This document shows, piece after piece, positions 48,163 to 56,975 of a stretch of 64,000 nucleotides of DNA. The translations under genes and the position numbers were made by a program. The stretch lies in contig NZ_CP058554.1 of NCBI RefSeq assembly GCF_014109725.1, positions 4,278,001 to 4,342,000 on the forward strand, read 5' to 3'. The stretch comes from Comamonas piscis. GTDB lineage: Bacteria; Pseudomonadota; Gammaproteobacteria; Burkholderiales; Burkholderiaceae_C. The notes under the pieces are model-generated. The model did not search any database and was not told where the DNA came from. It saw only the letters and a list, made by a program, of their open reading frames with translations. Positions within the stretch are counted from its first letter, which is position 1. Each line of letters begins with the position of its first letter.

Positions 48163-49749
48163 ATGAAGTCGATTTTGGAACAGGCACGGGGTCACTATCG
48201 GAAGGGCATCAGCGCCTTGTTATTGGCAAGTGCAGCAGGTCCCAGTCTTGCGCAGCAGTATGTGTTTGCCCCGAGTTCCTCAGAGGGCATCAACGGCTGG
48301 GTGGCAGGCTGGATGAGCAATCGCCCGCCGGGCACGCTTACCCAGGATTGGTATCCAGGATCGTCTGAAGGCAGTGTCGGAGCCACTCCCGTTTCTGGCC
48401 CCACCCATGACAGCACGTTCCTGTCCAATACTGGTGCACAGCGCTTTGGCACGGATTTAAGCGCCAACCCTGACCCCACCTATCCAGACTTTCAAGTCAT
48501 ATCCGGACTGACAGCGAGCAGCGCCTCTGCGGCCATGATCGCCCAGCAGTACATCGAGTTCCCTTTCAGCACCGGAACCATGCAGTATGCGGATGCAACT
48601 GCATCGGCTGCGCTGTTCTATGTCAACGGCATATTTACGGCAAAACGCTGGAACCTGAACGCCAACGCGCACCCCCGAGCCTTTGGCTATGCCGCCTACG
48701 TCGTGGATGCTGGCGGCAATCCCGTCGGTGGGCTGCTGCAGCAAATTGACGATGTCAGCACAGTGGCCGGCACAGATTTTCAAATGGTCCGCGCGCCCGA
48801 CGGCCCAGGCCCTGGTGTCGCCCTGCAACCCGGCACCCCTTACGCCCTGCGCTTCTACCTGTACCGCACGCCGGCCAACTCCGATGGGCGCGCATCCTGG
48901 GATGACACCTTGTTCACGATGAGCCGCCAAACCTTGGCGGAAATCATCGTGAGCGCCAGCACCGTGTCTGCCACGCCCAATGGTGCCCAGAACGACTACA
49001 GCTACAGCTACAGCTTCAACGTCTACAACAACGGGCCCGATGCCACCCGAGCCGTCGTATCCGATCCCTTGCCCACGGTAGCCAACGGCGCCACCGCCAA
49101 CTGGTCCTGTACCTTGCAGCCGTCCGGCACACCCTGCACCACAGCCACAGGCAGCGGTCCCATCAGCGCGGTGGTCCAAGCTTTGAATTCTGGCGACACC
49201 GCCGTCTACACCGTGCGCTGGACCGGCCCTGGCGTCACGGCTGCCAGCACGCACACGGTCTCCGCATTGCCTGAAGCAGGCAGCCCCCCGGACCCCATCA
49301 GCACCAACAACGCTGCGGATCTCTCGCTCGCGCCTGCGACGATCACGGCGGTGGACGATGTGGTGAGCTTGACCACCAATACCTCCAGCGCTGCGACGCC
49401 CGTCAGCAGCAATGACAGCAGCAGCGGTGGCGTGGTGGACCCGGACACGGTCACCCTCGTCACGCCACCCGCTGCTGGCAGCGTCAGCTGCGATGCGGGC
49501 GTTTGCACCTATGTGCCGCCTGCCGCTGGGCTGACCACGCCGGTGAGCTACCAGTACAACATCTGCCTGGCAGCGCCTAACCAGGCGGTATGCGCGACGG
49601 CCACCGTGCGCATATCAGCACCACAGCCCAATGCCGTGGCGACAACGCCCACACCGGTACCGACACTGGGGGCATACAGTCTCTCGTTGCTGGCACTGCT
49701 GCTGGGCGGGTTGGGACTGCGCCAGCGCCGCCAGCTCCAAGCACGTTGA
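48163..49749 (+). CDS. Exported IPTL-CTERM-like surface protein C
   Basis: A 528-residue protein. The signal peptide is less typical (RKGISALLLASAAGPSLAQQ). A large N-terminal domain of about 240 residues has no recognised match; then a DUF11-like repeat (about 270-385, NVYNNGPDATRAVVSDPLPT), and a cadherin-like segment (ITAVDDVVSLTTNTSSAATP to GVCTYVPPAAG). The tail is PVPTLGAYS, a hydrophobic stretch and RQRRQLQAR, an IPTL-CTERM variant in which the usual Trp is Tyr. Predicted to be exposed on the surface. Starts at 48151 or 48163 are both possible; the latter is favoured by the signal peptide. Confidence 0.82.
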   Translation: MKSILEQARGHYRKGISALLLASAAGPSLAQQYVFAPSSSEGINGWVAGWMSNRPPGTLTQDWYPGSSEGSVGATPVSGPTHDSTFLSNTGAQRFGTDLSANPDPTYPDFQVISGLTASSASAAMIAQQYIEFPFSTGTMQYADATASAALFYVNGIFTAKRWNLNANAHPRAFGYAAYVVDAGGNPVGGLLQQIDDVSTVAGTDFQMVRAPDGPGPGVALQPGTPYALRFYLYRTPANSDGRASWDDTLFTMSRQTLAEIIVSASTVSATPNGAQNDYSYSYSFNVYNNGPDATRAVVSDPLPTVANGATANWSCTLQPSGTPCTTATGSGPISAVVQALNSGDTAVYTVRWTGPGVTAASTHTVSALPEAGSPPDPISTNNAADLSLAPATITAVDDVVSLTTNTSSAATPVSSNDSSSGGVVDPDTVTLVTPPAAGSVSCDAGVCTYVPPAAGLTTPVSYQYNICLAAPNQAVCATATVRISAPQPNAVATTPTPVPTLGAYSLSLLALLLGGLGLRQRRQLQAR

Positions 49750-49783
49750 TGGCAGGGACGCGGGGCGCTCAACGCGAGCCACG

Positions 49784-50386
49784 CTACAGCGCCAGCAGCA
49801 CGCCAAAGCCCAGCAGCAAACCGCCAAAGGCGCGGTCAATCCAGTGCCGTGCCGCCAGCAGCCGGCCGCGCACCGCGCCGGCTGAAAAGCACAAGGCCAC
49901 CAGGCTGAACCAGGCGATATGCGCCAGCGAGATAAAGGCGCCATAGCCGAGCTGCACGGCCAATGGCGTCTGTGGCTGCACCACCTGCAAGAACAGGCTG
50001 ACCATAAAGACGGTGGTCTTGGGGTTCAGCGCATTGGTCAAAAAACCGGTGCGCAGCGCCGCCCCATCGGACAAGGGCGCTGCTGCAGCCTCGGGCGCAT
50101 CGCCTGCTGGCTGGGCGCGCAGCATCTTCAGGCCGAGGTAGACCAGGTATGCGGCACCGGCGAGCTTGATCGCATTGAAGAGCCACAGCGACTGCTGGAT
50201 CAGCAGCCCCAGCCCCAGCAAGGTGTAGGCCACATGCACCAGCACTCCGAGGCCAATGCCCAAGGCGGTCAGCACGCCAGCGCGGCGCGACAGCAGCAGG
50301 CTGTTGCGCGTCACCATCGCAAAATCAGGGCCGGGGCTGATGACCGCAAGCAGGGTGATGGTGATAACAGCTAACAATTCGGTCAT
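49784..50386 (-). CDS. LysE/RhtB-family exporter
   Basis: A 200-residue membrane protein with about six helices. ISPGPDFAMVTRNSLL near residue 17 is the family hallmark, followed by GIGLGVLVHVAYTLLGLG and the KTTVFMVSLFLQV block. It exports amino acids or related metabolites across the inner membrane. It is divergent from a LysR-type regulator across 66 bp, so that regulator may control it. Confidence 0.9.
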   Translation of the reverse strand: MTELLAVITITLLAVISPGPDFAMVTRNSLLLSRRAGVLTALGIGLGVLVHVAYTLLGLGLLIQQSLWLFNAIKLAGAAYLVYLGLKMLRAQPAGDAPEAAAAPLSDGAALRTGFLTNALNPKTTVFMVSLFLQVVQPQTPLAVQLGYGAFISLAHIAWFSLVALCFSAGAVRGRLLAARHWIDRAFGGLLLGFGVLLAL

Positions 50387-50452
50387 GGCGTATCCTGTGC
50401 AACATCCAAAAACAGCCTACATGGTGCCTGCTATGGAGCGCCTTGAAAAACG

Positions 50453-51388
50453 ATGATTTCTGACAACCATGGTGAGTATGGCTCACCATCTACCGACAAC
50501 CGCCTGCCTTCGCTGCTGGCACTGCGCTGCTTTGAGGCGGCCGCCCGGCTGGAGAACTTCAGCCGCGCCGCCGATGAGTTGCACCTGACTCATGGGGCCG
50601 TCAGCCGCGCGGTGCGCCTGCTGGAAGACGACCTGGGCCTGGCGCTGTTCGAGCGGCGCAGCCGGCGGGTGTTTCTGACCCCCGAGGGCCGCAGCCTGGC
50701 GCAGGCCGTCAGGCAAGGCTTGGATCTCATGCGCCAGGGCGTTGCCGATCTGCGCGCCCGCGCGCGCCAGCAGCGGCGCTGGGTGCTGTCCTGCGAGCCC
50801 ACCTTGCTGATGCGCTGGCTGATCCCGCGCTGGCCGGGCTTCCAAGCCCGCCATCCAGGGCTGGAACTGCACCTGGTCGCCGGCGGCGGGCCCTTCTCCT
50901 TTGCCAGCGGCATTGATCTGGCCATTCGGCGCGACGACTTTGCCTGGCCCGCAGGCAGCCATGTGGAGCCGCTGTTCGCAGAACGCATCGGCCCGGTCTG
51001 CCGCCCGGACCAACAATCCGCCTGGTTCCGGCACAGCAAGCGCGGCGCGGCACTCCATGCCAAGGCACCAGCACTGCACACCCGCACGAGGCCCGGCGCA
51101 TGGCAGGACTGGGCCGAGGCCAGCGGCCAACCCTTGCCGCCCGCCAGCGGGCAAAGCTTTGAGCATTTCTACTTCAGCCTGCAAGCCGCTGTTGCCGGCC
51201 TGGGCGTCGCCATCGGCCCCTGGCATCTGGTGCAGGACGACATCGCCAACGGCCTGCTGGTGGCACCGCTGGGCTTTGTGGATGATGGCTCGCAATACTG
51301 CCTGCTGTCGCCCGGACCGCTGCAAGCGGGCAGCGTGCAGGCTGATCTGCTGGCCTGGCTGCGGGCCATGGCCCTCACTAGCCCATAA
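50453..51388 (+). CDS. LysR-family regulator (GcvA-like)
   Basis: A 311-residue LTTR. The N-terminal helix-turn-helix (RCFEAAARLENFSRAADELH then LTHGAVSRAVRLLEDDLGLA) and the substrate domain with EPTLLMRWLIPRWPGFQARH resemble the GcvA/DsdC group. Divergent from the LysE-type exporter, which is the likely target. Ligand is unknown. Confidence 0.9.
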   Translation: MISDNHGEYGSPSTDNRLPSLLALRCFEAAARLENFSRAADELHLTHGAVSRAVRLLEDDLGLALFERRSRRVFLTPEGRSLAQAVRQGLDLMRQGVADLRARARQQRRWVLSCEPTLLMRWLIPRWPGFQARHPGLELHLVAGGGPFSFASGIDLAIRRDDFAWPAGSHVEPLFAERIGPVCRPDQQSAWFRHSKRGAALHAKAPALHTRTRPGAWQDWAEASGQPLPPASGQSFEHFYFSLQAAVAGLGVAIGPWHLVQDDIANGLLVAPLGFVDDGSQYCLLSPGPLQAGSVQADLLAWLRAMALTSP

Positions 51389-51560
51389 ACGCCGCCCCTT
51401 GCTGTGGCTCTGTCAACGATTCATTCCCATTCAAAAAAACAAGGGCCGCCAGACCCCTTAGCAAAAGCTTTGTCGTTTTTGCAAATTCGCTTGATTGAAT
51501 AAGGCAATAAAAATCTCCAGGGTGATACCCACCTATCCACATCACTTCTGGAGATAAAGC

Positions 51561-52337
51561 ATGCGCAAAGCACACACCGTCAAAGACAAGGTTGTCCTGA
51601 TTGCAGGCGGAGGAAAAAACCTCGGCGGCCTGATCGCCCGTGACCTGGCAAGCCATGGCGCCAAAGCCGTCGCCATCCACTACAACAGCGCCGCCAGCCG
51701 TGATGAAGCCCTGGCCACGGTGGCCGCGGTAGAGCAGCTGGGCGCCAAGGCCATCGCCTTGCAAGGCAACCTGAGCAGCGCAGGCGCGGTGCAAAAATTG
51801 TTTGCCGACACCGTGGCAGCGTTGGGCCGCCCCGACATCGCCATCAACACCGTCGGCAAGGTGCTCAAAAAGCCGATGGCCGATATCTCCGAAGCAGAGT
51901 TTGACGAGATGTCCAATGCCAACAGCAAGGCGGCCTTCTTCTTTTTGAAGGAAGCGGGCCTGCAGCTCAACGACAACGGCAAGGTCGTCACCCTGGTCAC
52001 CTCGCTGCTGGGCGCATTCACCCCGTTCTACTCGTCCTACGCCGGCACCAAGGCCCCGGTGGAGCACTACACGCGCGCAGCAGCCAAGGAGTTCGGCGCA
52101 CGCGGCATCTCCGTCACCGCCGTGGGCCCCGGCCCGATGGACACCAACTTCTTCTACCCCGCAGAAGGCGCCGATGCCGTGGCCTACCACAAGACCGCCG
52201 CCGCGCTGTCCGGCTTCAGCAAGACCGGTTTGACCGATATTGAGGACGTCGTTCCCTTTATCCGCCACCTGGTCACCGATGGCTGGTGGATCACCGGCCA
52301 GACGATCCTGATCAACGGCGGCTACACCACCAAGTAA
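51561..52337 (+). CDS. Short-chain dehydrogenase/reductase (SDR)
   Basis: A 258-residue SDR. The cofactor loop is IAGGGKNLGGLIARDLASHG, where the usual TGxxxGxG is GGGKNLGG; the active site has SYAGTKAPVEHYTRAAAKEF (Tyr-x-x-x-Lys) and Ser in TLVTSLLGAF. The C-terminus WWITGQTILINGGYTTK is standard. Cofactor is probably NADP(H); substrate is unknown. It follows 172 bp after the LysR gene and is on the same strand, which could mean a separate promoter in the AT-rich 51470-51530 area. Confidence 0.9.
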   Translation: MRKAHTVKDKVVLIAGGGKNLGGLIARDLASHGAKAVAIHYNSAASRDEALATVAAVEQLGAKAIALQGNLSSAGAVQKLFADTVAALGRPDIAINTVGKVLKKPMADISEAEFDEMSNANSKAAFFFLKEAGLQLNDNGKVVTLVTSLLGAFTPFYSSYAGTKAPVEHYTRAAAKEFGARGISVTAVGPGPMDTNFFYPAEGADAVAYHKTAAALSGFSKTGLTDIEDVVPFIRHLVTDGWWITGQTILINGGYTTK

Positions 52338-52353
52338 GGCCCTCCATGGGCCA

Positions 52354-52380
52354 GCTCCTGCAGCATGGCGCTGCGGGAGC
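52354..52380 (+). terminator. Stem-loop after the SDR gene
   Basis: Imperfect 11-bp stem GCTCCTGCAGC / GCTGCGGGAGC with one T-G wobble and a 5-base loop, 17 bp past the SDR stop. No T-run follows, so it may only attenuate. Confidence 0.45.
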
Positions 52381-52410
52381 GACGTTCTCCCAACACTTGA
52401 AAGTTTTGAT

Positions 52411-52680
52411 ATGCATGTATTGCTGGTGACCGCTGGCGGCCTGGTGCTGCTCGGGGTGTTTGTGCTGTTTGGCTGGCTGTGGGCGGCCAGCGCTACCGGC
52501 ATGGTGGTAGCGGCCAAGCTGTTCATGCCGGTATGGCTGCTGATCGCCTGCACCAATATGTGGGTGGGCGTCACCCATGCCGGCTACAGCGTGCGCGATG
52601 AAGCACTGATCCTGCTCATCGTGCTGATGGTGCCGGTACTGCTGGCCACCTTCCTCACCCGCATCCTCTCGCAGGCCTGA
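52411..52680 (+). CDS. Small membrane protein, 89 aa
   Basis: An 89-residue protein with three hydrophobic segments (MHVLLVTAGGLVLLGVFVLF, KLFMPVWLLIACTNMWVGV, and EALILLIVLMVPVLLATFL). It resembles small conserved membrane proteins of unknown function found in proteobacteria. It precedes the LtrA-type gene by 27 bp and is probably in the same operon, and the two may be linked in function. Confidence 0.72.
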   Translation: MHVLLVTAGGLVLLGVFVLFGWLWAASATGMVVAAKLFMPVWLLIACTNMWVGVTHAGYSVRDEALILLIVLMVPVLLATFLTRILSQA

Positions 52681-52707
52681 ACTTCTGCCGCCAACCCGAG
52701 GACTGCC

Positions 52708-53910
52708 ATGCCTATCATCCCCGCCTTCTCCCACCCCTTGCTGCGCCAGCGCGACGGTCACCACGCCCGTGTGACCTATGAAGAGCTGTTCTTTGACCTG
52801 GTCTATGTGTTCGCCGTCACCCAGCTGAGCCATGAGCTGCTGCACCACTTGTCGTTCGGCGGCGTGGCACAGACCTTGGTGCTCTGGTTTGCCGTCTGGC
52901 TGGGCTGGCAGTACACCTGCTGGGTCACCAACTGGTTCGACCCCGAAACCACGCGCATCCGAAGCATGCTGTTTTGCAGCATGCTGCTGGCCTTGCTGAT
53001 GGCCTCCAGCATTCCCGAGGCCTTTGGCGAGCGCGGGCTCGTCTTTGCACTGGCCTATGTCGCCATGCAGGTGGGGCGCACGGCCTTTGTCTGGTGCCAG
53101 CTGCCGGCCGGCCATGCGCTGGGCCAGAACTACCTGCGCATGCTCGGCTGGGTCTGCATCTCTGCGGTCTTCTGGATCGCGGGGGCACTGGCCGCGCCAG
53201 AGCTGCGCCTGCTGCTGTGGCTGCTGGCAGTGCTCTGCGAGTATGTGGCGCCGATGTTCGGCTTTGCGCTACCCGGCTTGGGCAGCAGCAAGACGCAGGA
53301 CTGGACCATCGAGGGCGGCCATATGGCCGAGCGCTGTCAGCTGTTTGTCATCGTGGCGCTGGGCGAGACCTTGCTGGCCAGCGGCGCCAGCTTGGCCGAC
53401 ACGCCCGTCTGGGCCTGGGATGTGCTACTGGCCTTGGCTGCCACCTTTATCGGCACCTTGGCCATGTGGTGGCTGTACTTTGGCACCTCCAGCAAGGATG
53501 CAACCGCCGCCATCAGCCACGCCGAGGACCCAGGCAAGATCGCCGCCTATTTTCACTATGTGCATGCGATCCTGATCGCCGGCGTCATCGCCTCTGCCGT
53601 GGGCAACGACCTGGTTCTCGCCCATCCGCATTCACTGGCCACAGCGCCGCAGATCGCGATTCTGCTGGCCGGCCCTGCCATCTACCTGCTGGGCAGCGCC
53701 ATCTACAAAAAGGTGGTGTATGGCGCGCTGCCCGCCTCACACTGGATTGGTGCCTTGCTGCTGCTGGCCCTGGTTCCCCTCAGCAGCTTGTGCAGCCTGC
53801 TGGTGCTGGGTTGGCTGACGACGGCGCTCATCCTGGGCGTAGCGTTTTGGGATACCTATGCGCCCAAGTCGTCCCGGCTGCCACCTCCGCCGTACCCCAT
53901 GCAGCACTGA
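52708..53910 (+). CDS. LtrA-family (low temperature requirement A) membrane protein
   Basis: A 400-residue integral membrane protein with about ten helices and the LtrA marks RVTYEELFFDLVYVFAVTQL near the start, WQYTCWVTNWFDPETTR, and GHMAERCQLFVIVALGETLL. The family was named from a Listeria cold-growth mutant, but its biochemical role is unknown. It ends in a Pro-rich tail. Convergent with the IPTL-CTERM gene at 53943 (32 bp apart). Confidence 0.9.
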   Translation: MPIIPAFSHPLLRQRDGHHARVTYEELFFDLVYVFAVTQLSHELLHHLSFGGVAQTLVLWFAVWLGWQYTCWVTNWFDPETTRIRSMLFCSMLLALLMASSIPEAFGERGLVFALAYVAMQVGRTAFVWCQLPAGHALGQNYLRMLGWVCISAVFWIAGALAAPELRLLLWLLAVLCEYVAPMFGFALPGLGSSKTQDWTIEGGHMAERCQLFVIVALGETLLASGASLADTPVWAWDVLLALAATFIGTLAMWWLYFGTSSKDATAAISHAEDPGKIAAYFHYVHAILIAGVIASAVGNDLVLAHPHSLATAPQIAILLAGPAIYLLGSAIYKKVVYGALPASHWIGALLLLALVPLSSLCSLLVLGWLTTALILGVAFWDTYAPKSSRLPPPPYPMQH

Positions 53911-53942
53911 CCTGCCCAGGGCGGCATCGCCTACAGGCCTGT

Positions 53943-55481
53943 TCACACCCGGCGGCGCTCATCCCAAGCCAGCCCACCCAGCAGCGCAGCCAGCAGCAAC
54001 AAGGCTCCGATACCCAGCGTGGGCACAGGCGCAGGGGCCGTTGCCTGCGTGGTCACCTCCGCGCTCGATGGGTTGTTGCCCAAGGCCCCATCGCTGCCGC
54101 CATTGCTGTCGTTGTCCGCCCCCGTGGCGCCCAGCACCGTGACGCTGCCACTGGCCGGCAGGTTGAAGCTGACCGTGCAGCTGAGAACGCCCTGGCTTGG
54201 CACAGCGGCCGGGCCCGTGCAAACCGGGCTGGGGCTGCCCGGCAGGCTGACCGCATTGCTGATGCTGCAGAACGCATTCAGCGCGCTACTGCTGCCAACA
54301 TTGGTACAGGTGGTCGTGCATGCCACCAGGGCTCCCGCCGCTGCGGTGCCTGGCGTGCATACGGTGCTGCTCTGCATGTCGCTAACGGCACGCCAGGCAA
54401 AGAGATTGCCGCTGGATCCGCCCGAAGGCACATCGATCGCAATCGCCTGCGCGGCAGTGCTGCCCGCTACGCTGGTGTCCAGACTGCCAGGGTCGGCGGC
54501 GCTGCCGGTCAGGCCTTGCTGGGTATAAGCCGCCTGCAATCCTGCTGGGGGCGTTGCGCTGATCGTGCAGCTGGCGCCCACGGGAACCCCCTCAAAACTA
54601 AAGCTGCCATCTGCCGCCGTTGCCACCGGGCCGGCGCTGTAGCTGGGCTCGGTGCAGGTCAGGGCGACATCAAGCGCCGAGCCGACATCCACCGCTTGTC
54701 CATCATCCTGGGTATTTGCGGGAGCGCTACCCTCTACATAGGCGCGGCCCGCAACCGTCGCCGTCTGCGTCAGGTTCAGCAGGAAGGGAATCGCGTTGGC
54801 CTCGCCCTCCACCGTCGTAAAGCCAATGCAGCCGCTTTCTGCATTGGCGGCCGCGCAGTAGGCATCCGGCAAGGGATTGGCAGCCGGTGCCGGGAAGAAA
54901 CTGAATACAAATTCGTCGCCACCAAAGACGATCGTGCGGTTGACGGACCCGTCCAACACCCAGATATCGCTACAAGGCGTCTCGCTCGGAACCACGCAGG
55001 GCGTGGTGTCCACGGTGTTCGGTGTTTCGGAAAAGCGGATGGTGTAGGTAAAGGTTTCGTAGCTATAGGGATCGCCACTGTCCTTGCGCCGGATCCCCAA
55101 GGTTGTGGCAATCGTGGCACTCGCCAGCGTGGCATAGGACGAAGCCACCACATTGTTGGCATGCGTGTAGGTATTAGCGGGCTGCGCCGCGCCGTTGGTC
55201 ACCAAGGTGCCCGTTTTGGGGCTGTCGGAGATACCGATGCCGCTGCGCCCCACCCCCGCAGGCCCACTCGGACAGGCACCCCAGGTGATATCGGTCACGC
55301 TGACCAGTTCGCATCCGTTCGAAGTACCAGGACCGGCGCCATTGAAGGTGGTGTTACCAGAGGCAGTGACAAATTGCGCACTGACTACATAGTCCCATTC
55401 CACCGGCGCTGCCGCTACGGTCCCAGCCGCCATGGCCCCCAACAATCCGAGGGCAGCGAGACATTGGCGAAAGCTCTGCAT
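53943..55481 (-). CDS. Exported IPTL-CTERM-like surface protein D (THxN type)
   Basis: A 512-residue protein. A signal peptide (LAALGLLGAMAAGTVAAAP) precedes an N-terminal domain of about 200 residues with AQPANTYTHANNVVASSYAT, whose THxN core is the mark of the THxN family of sorted proteins; this is followed by a Carboxypeptidase-regulatory/Ig-like repeat (about 260-330) and two cysteine-rich segments with CTTTCTNVG. The tail is PVPTLGIGALLLLAALLGG, then a basic ERRR. The signature lacks the Trp. GGAAGAAA precedes the ATG (55481) at a good distance; the 90 codons further up are not part of the protein. Confidence 0.82.
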   Translation of the reverse strand: MQSFRQCLAALGLLGAMAAGTVAAAPVEWDYVVSAQFVTASGNTTFNGAGPGTSNGCELVSVTDITWGACPSGPAGVGRSGIGISDSPKTGTLVTNGAAQPANTYTHANNVVASSYATLASATIATTLGIRRKDSGDPYSYETFTYTIRFSETPNTVDTTPCVVPSETPCSDIWVLDGSVNRTIVFGGDEFVFSFFPAPAANPLPDAYCAAANAESGCIGFTTVEGEANAIPFLLNLTQTATVAGRAYVEGSAPANTQDDGQAVDVGSALDVALTCTEPSYSAGPVATAADGSFSFEGVPVGASCTISATPPAGLQAAYTQQGLTGSAADPGSLDTSVAGSTAAQAIAIDVPSGGSSGNLFAWRAVSDMQSSTVCTPGTAAAGALVACTTTCTNVGSSSALNAFCSISNAVSLPGSPSPVCTGPAAVPSQGVLSCTVSFNLPASGSVTVLGATGADNDSNGGSDGALGNNPSSAEVTTQATAPAPVPTLGIGALLLLAALLGGLAWDERRRV

Positions 55482-55579
55482 AGGTTTCTTCCGGGTGGGC
55501 ACGCGCTGCATGCCAGGTATGTACGGATGCGCAGGCAGCAGCCTGTCTTGCACCGAAGACGGTGGGTTGTGCATCAGGC

Positions 55580-55711
55580 TCAGGCGCGGCGGCGCAAACC
55601 CAAAAAGGCCAGCAGCCCGGCCGGCAGCAGATTCAGGATTCCGGACGCCTTGCGACCTTGCTGTGCCTTGCGGCCGCTGCCTGCTCCATTCACTACAGAA
55701 ACATGTGCCAT
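55580..55711 (-). CDS. 43-aa mini-ORF with sorting-tail-like C-terminus
   Basis: ATG at 55711 preceded by GGAGG nine bases upstream, stop at 55580. The 43 residues read MAHVSVVNGAGSGRKAQQ, a basic linker, then ILNLLPAGLLAFLGLRRRA, a hydrophobic helix with a Leu-Pro-Ala start and a triple-Arg end, much like the tails of VPLPA/PEP-CTERM-sorted proteins, but with no signal peptide. It is 98 bp upstream of IPTL-CTERM gene D in another frame. It may be a small membrane peptide, a sorting-related partner or a remnant; coding is supported only by the ribosome site and the tail. Confidence 0.45.
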   Translation of the reverse strand: MAHVSVVNGAGSGRKAQQGRKASGILNLLPAGLLAFLGLRRRA

Positions 55712-56047
55712 AGGTCAAAACCTCCAGTTGCGATGCATCGACTCGCCACAAGCCCCGGCCCGCAGCGCAGAAATCTCATGGAGGATTTGTACACACGTAA
55801 CAAAATTTGTTATTTGGTTTTTTAATAAATCTTTTGAAATTCAAGCAGTACCAAAGACATTTTTAAAAAAGCTGATATTCGCTTCCAAAAGCACGCCTTA
55901 TCGGCCCACAAGGCGCTTGAGGGCTCGGTAAAGTTGGAAGCAAAGTGCCTCCCAGTTAACATTGGTTTAAAACAAACGAACCGCCTGATTGTTCCTACGT
56001 GTGACAATTCACAACCGTTAAAGGTGTATCAAGGTCCTGCAAAAACT
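55712..56047. other. AT-rich divergent regulatory region
   Basis: 336 bp between the 43-aa ORF / IPTL-CTERM gene D (minus) and the receiver-AraC gene (plus). It is much richer in A/T than its surroundings, and contains a perfect 15-bp palindrome TAACAAAATTTGTTA at 55798-55812 followed by T-rich sequence. No further gene is evident. It probably holds both divergent promoters. Confidence 0.6.
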
Positions 56048-56884
56048 ATGAGCAATGCCGACATTCCATCGCCCCATGTATTGATCGTGGACGATGATCC
56101 CGACCAGCTTCGTCTGCTGGTCGCTGCATTGCGCAATACCTCATACCGGGTCAGCGTGGCCCTCAATGGCGACCAGGGCTATGCCAGGGCGGCGGTGCTG
56201 CTGCCCGATCTGATCCTGCTGGATATGCGCATGCCCGGGCGCAACGGCATCACGATTGCGCGCCTGCTCAAGACCAATCCCGCCACCCAGCACATCCCGA
56301 TCATTTTTCTCTCCGCCATGGTCGAGCAGGACGACCGGCTCTCCGGCCTGCGCGCGGGCGGTGTGGACTACATCACCAAGCCCTTTTTTGTCGAAGAGAT
56401 CCAGGAGCGGGTGCGCATCCACCTGATACTGGCCCAGCAGAACCTGCGGCCAACCCAGGATGGGCCACTGGCACAGCCCGACCGAGCCGTCGCGCCACCG
56501 AGCCAGTCACCCGCCAACCTCACGCTCAAGCAGGTGGCCACCGAATACATCCTGGGCCATATCCAGGACCCCGAGCTGAAAAGCTCGGACGTCGCCGCCA
56601 GCCTGGGCCTGTCCATGCGGCGCCTGAACATGGTGTTCGAGACCAGCGATGGCTTGTCGGCCTTTGAGTTCATCCGCCAGGAGCGCATGCGCCGCGCGGC
56701 ATTGATGCTGGCCCAAAGTACCTTGAGCATTGCCGATGTGGCCCTGGAAGTGGGCTACCTGAACTCGGCCAACTTCTCCACCGAGTTCAAGAAGTTCTGG
56801 CAAAAATCGCCCACCCAGCTGCGCAGCGAATGCCAGGCGGATCCCGAGGTGCTGCAAAACCTGGTCGCCTCCAAGTTCCGTTGA
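56048..56884 (+). CDS. Response regulator with AraC-type DNA-binding domain
   Basis: A 278-residue protein: receiver domain (acidic pair DDDP near 15-18, phospho-acceptor Asp59 in LILLDMRMPG, switch FLSAMVEQ, Lys in YITKPFF), a linker rich in Pro, and a C-terminal AraC-family helix-turn-helix (about 160-265, with SSDVAASLGLSMRRLNMVFE and SIADVALEVGYLNSANFSTE). The ATG at 56048 is used; the upstream 38 codons look non-coding. It is followed by a sensor kinase on the same strand (91 bp) and is divergent from IPTL-CTERM gene D, which is its plausible target. Confidence 0.9.
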   Translation: MSNADIPSPHVLIVDDDPDQLRLLVAALRNTSYRVSVALNGDQGYARAAVLLPDLILLDMRMPGRNGITIARLLKTNPATQHIPIIFLSAMVEQDDRLSGLRAGGVDYITKPFFVEEIQERVRIHLILAQQNLRPTQDGPLAQPDRAVAPPSQSPANLTLKQVATEYILGHIQDPELKSSDVAASLGLSMRRLNMVFETSDGLSAFEFIRQERMRRAALMLAQSTLSIADVALEVGYLNSANFSTEFKKFWQKSPTQLRSECQADPEVLQNLVASKFR

Positions 56885-56975
56885 TTGATGACCCTACTCA
56901 CATCTGCACCCATGCGCCGCATGTGACCTGCCAGAGACCTGCACCAGCCAACCGACTCCGCTCTGCTTCTAGACC

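Noticed and set aside
52974..55931. A 985-codon open frame on the plus strand, the longest in the window
   Set aside because: It runs across the end of ltrA in another frame and antisense to IPTL-CTERM gene D; its composition (His, Arg, Ala rich, no domain pattern) is that of a GC-rich shadow frame.
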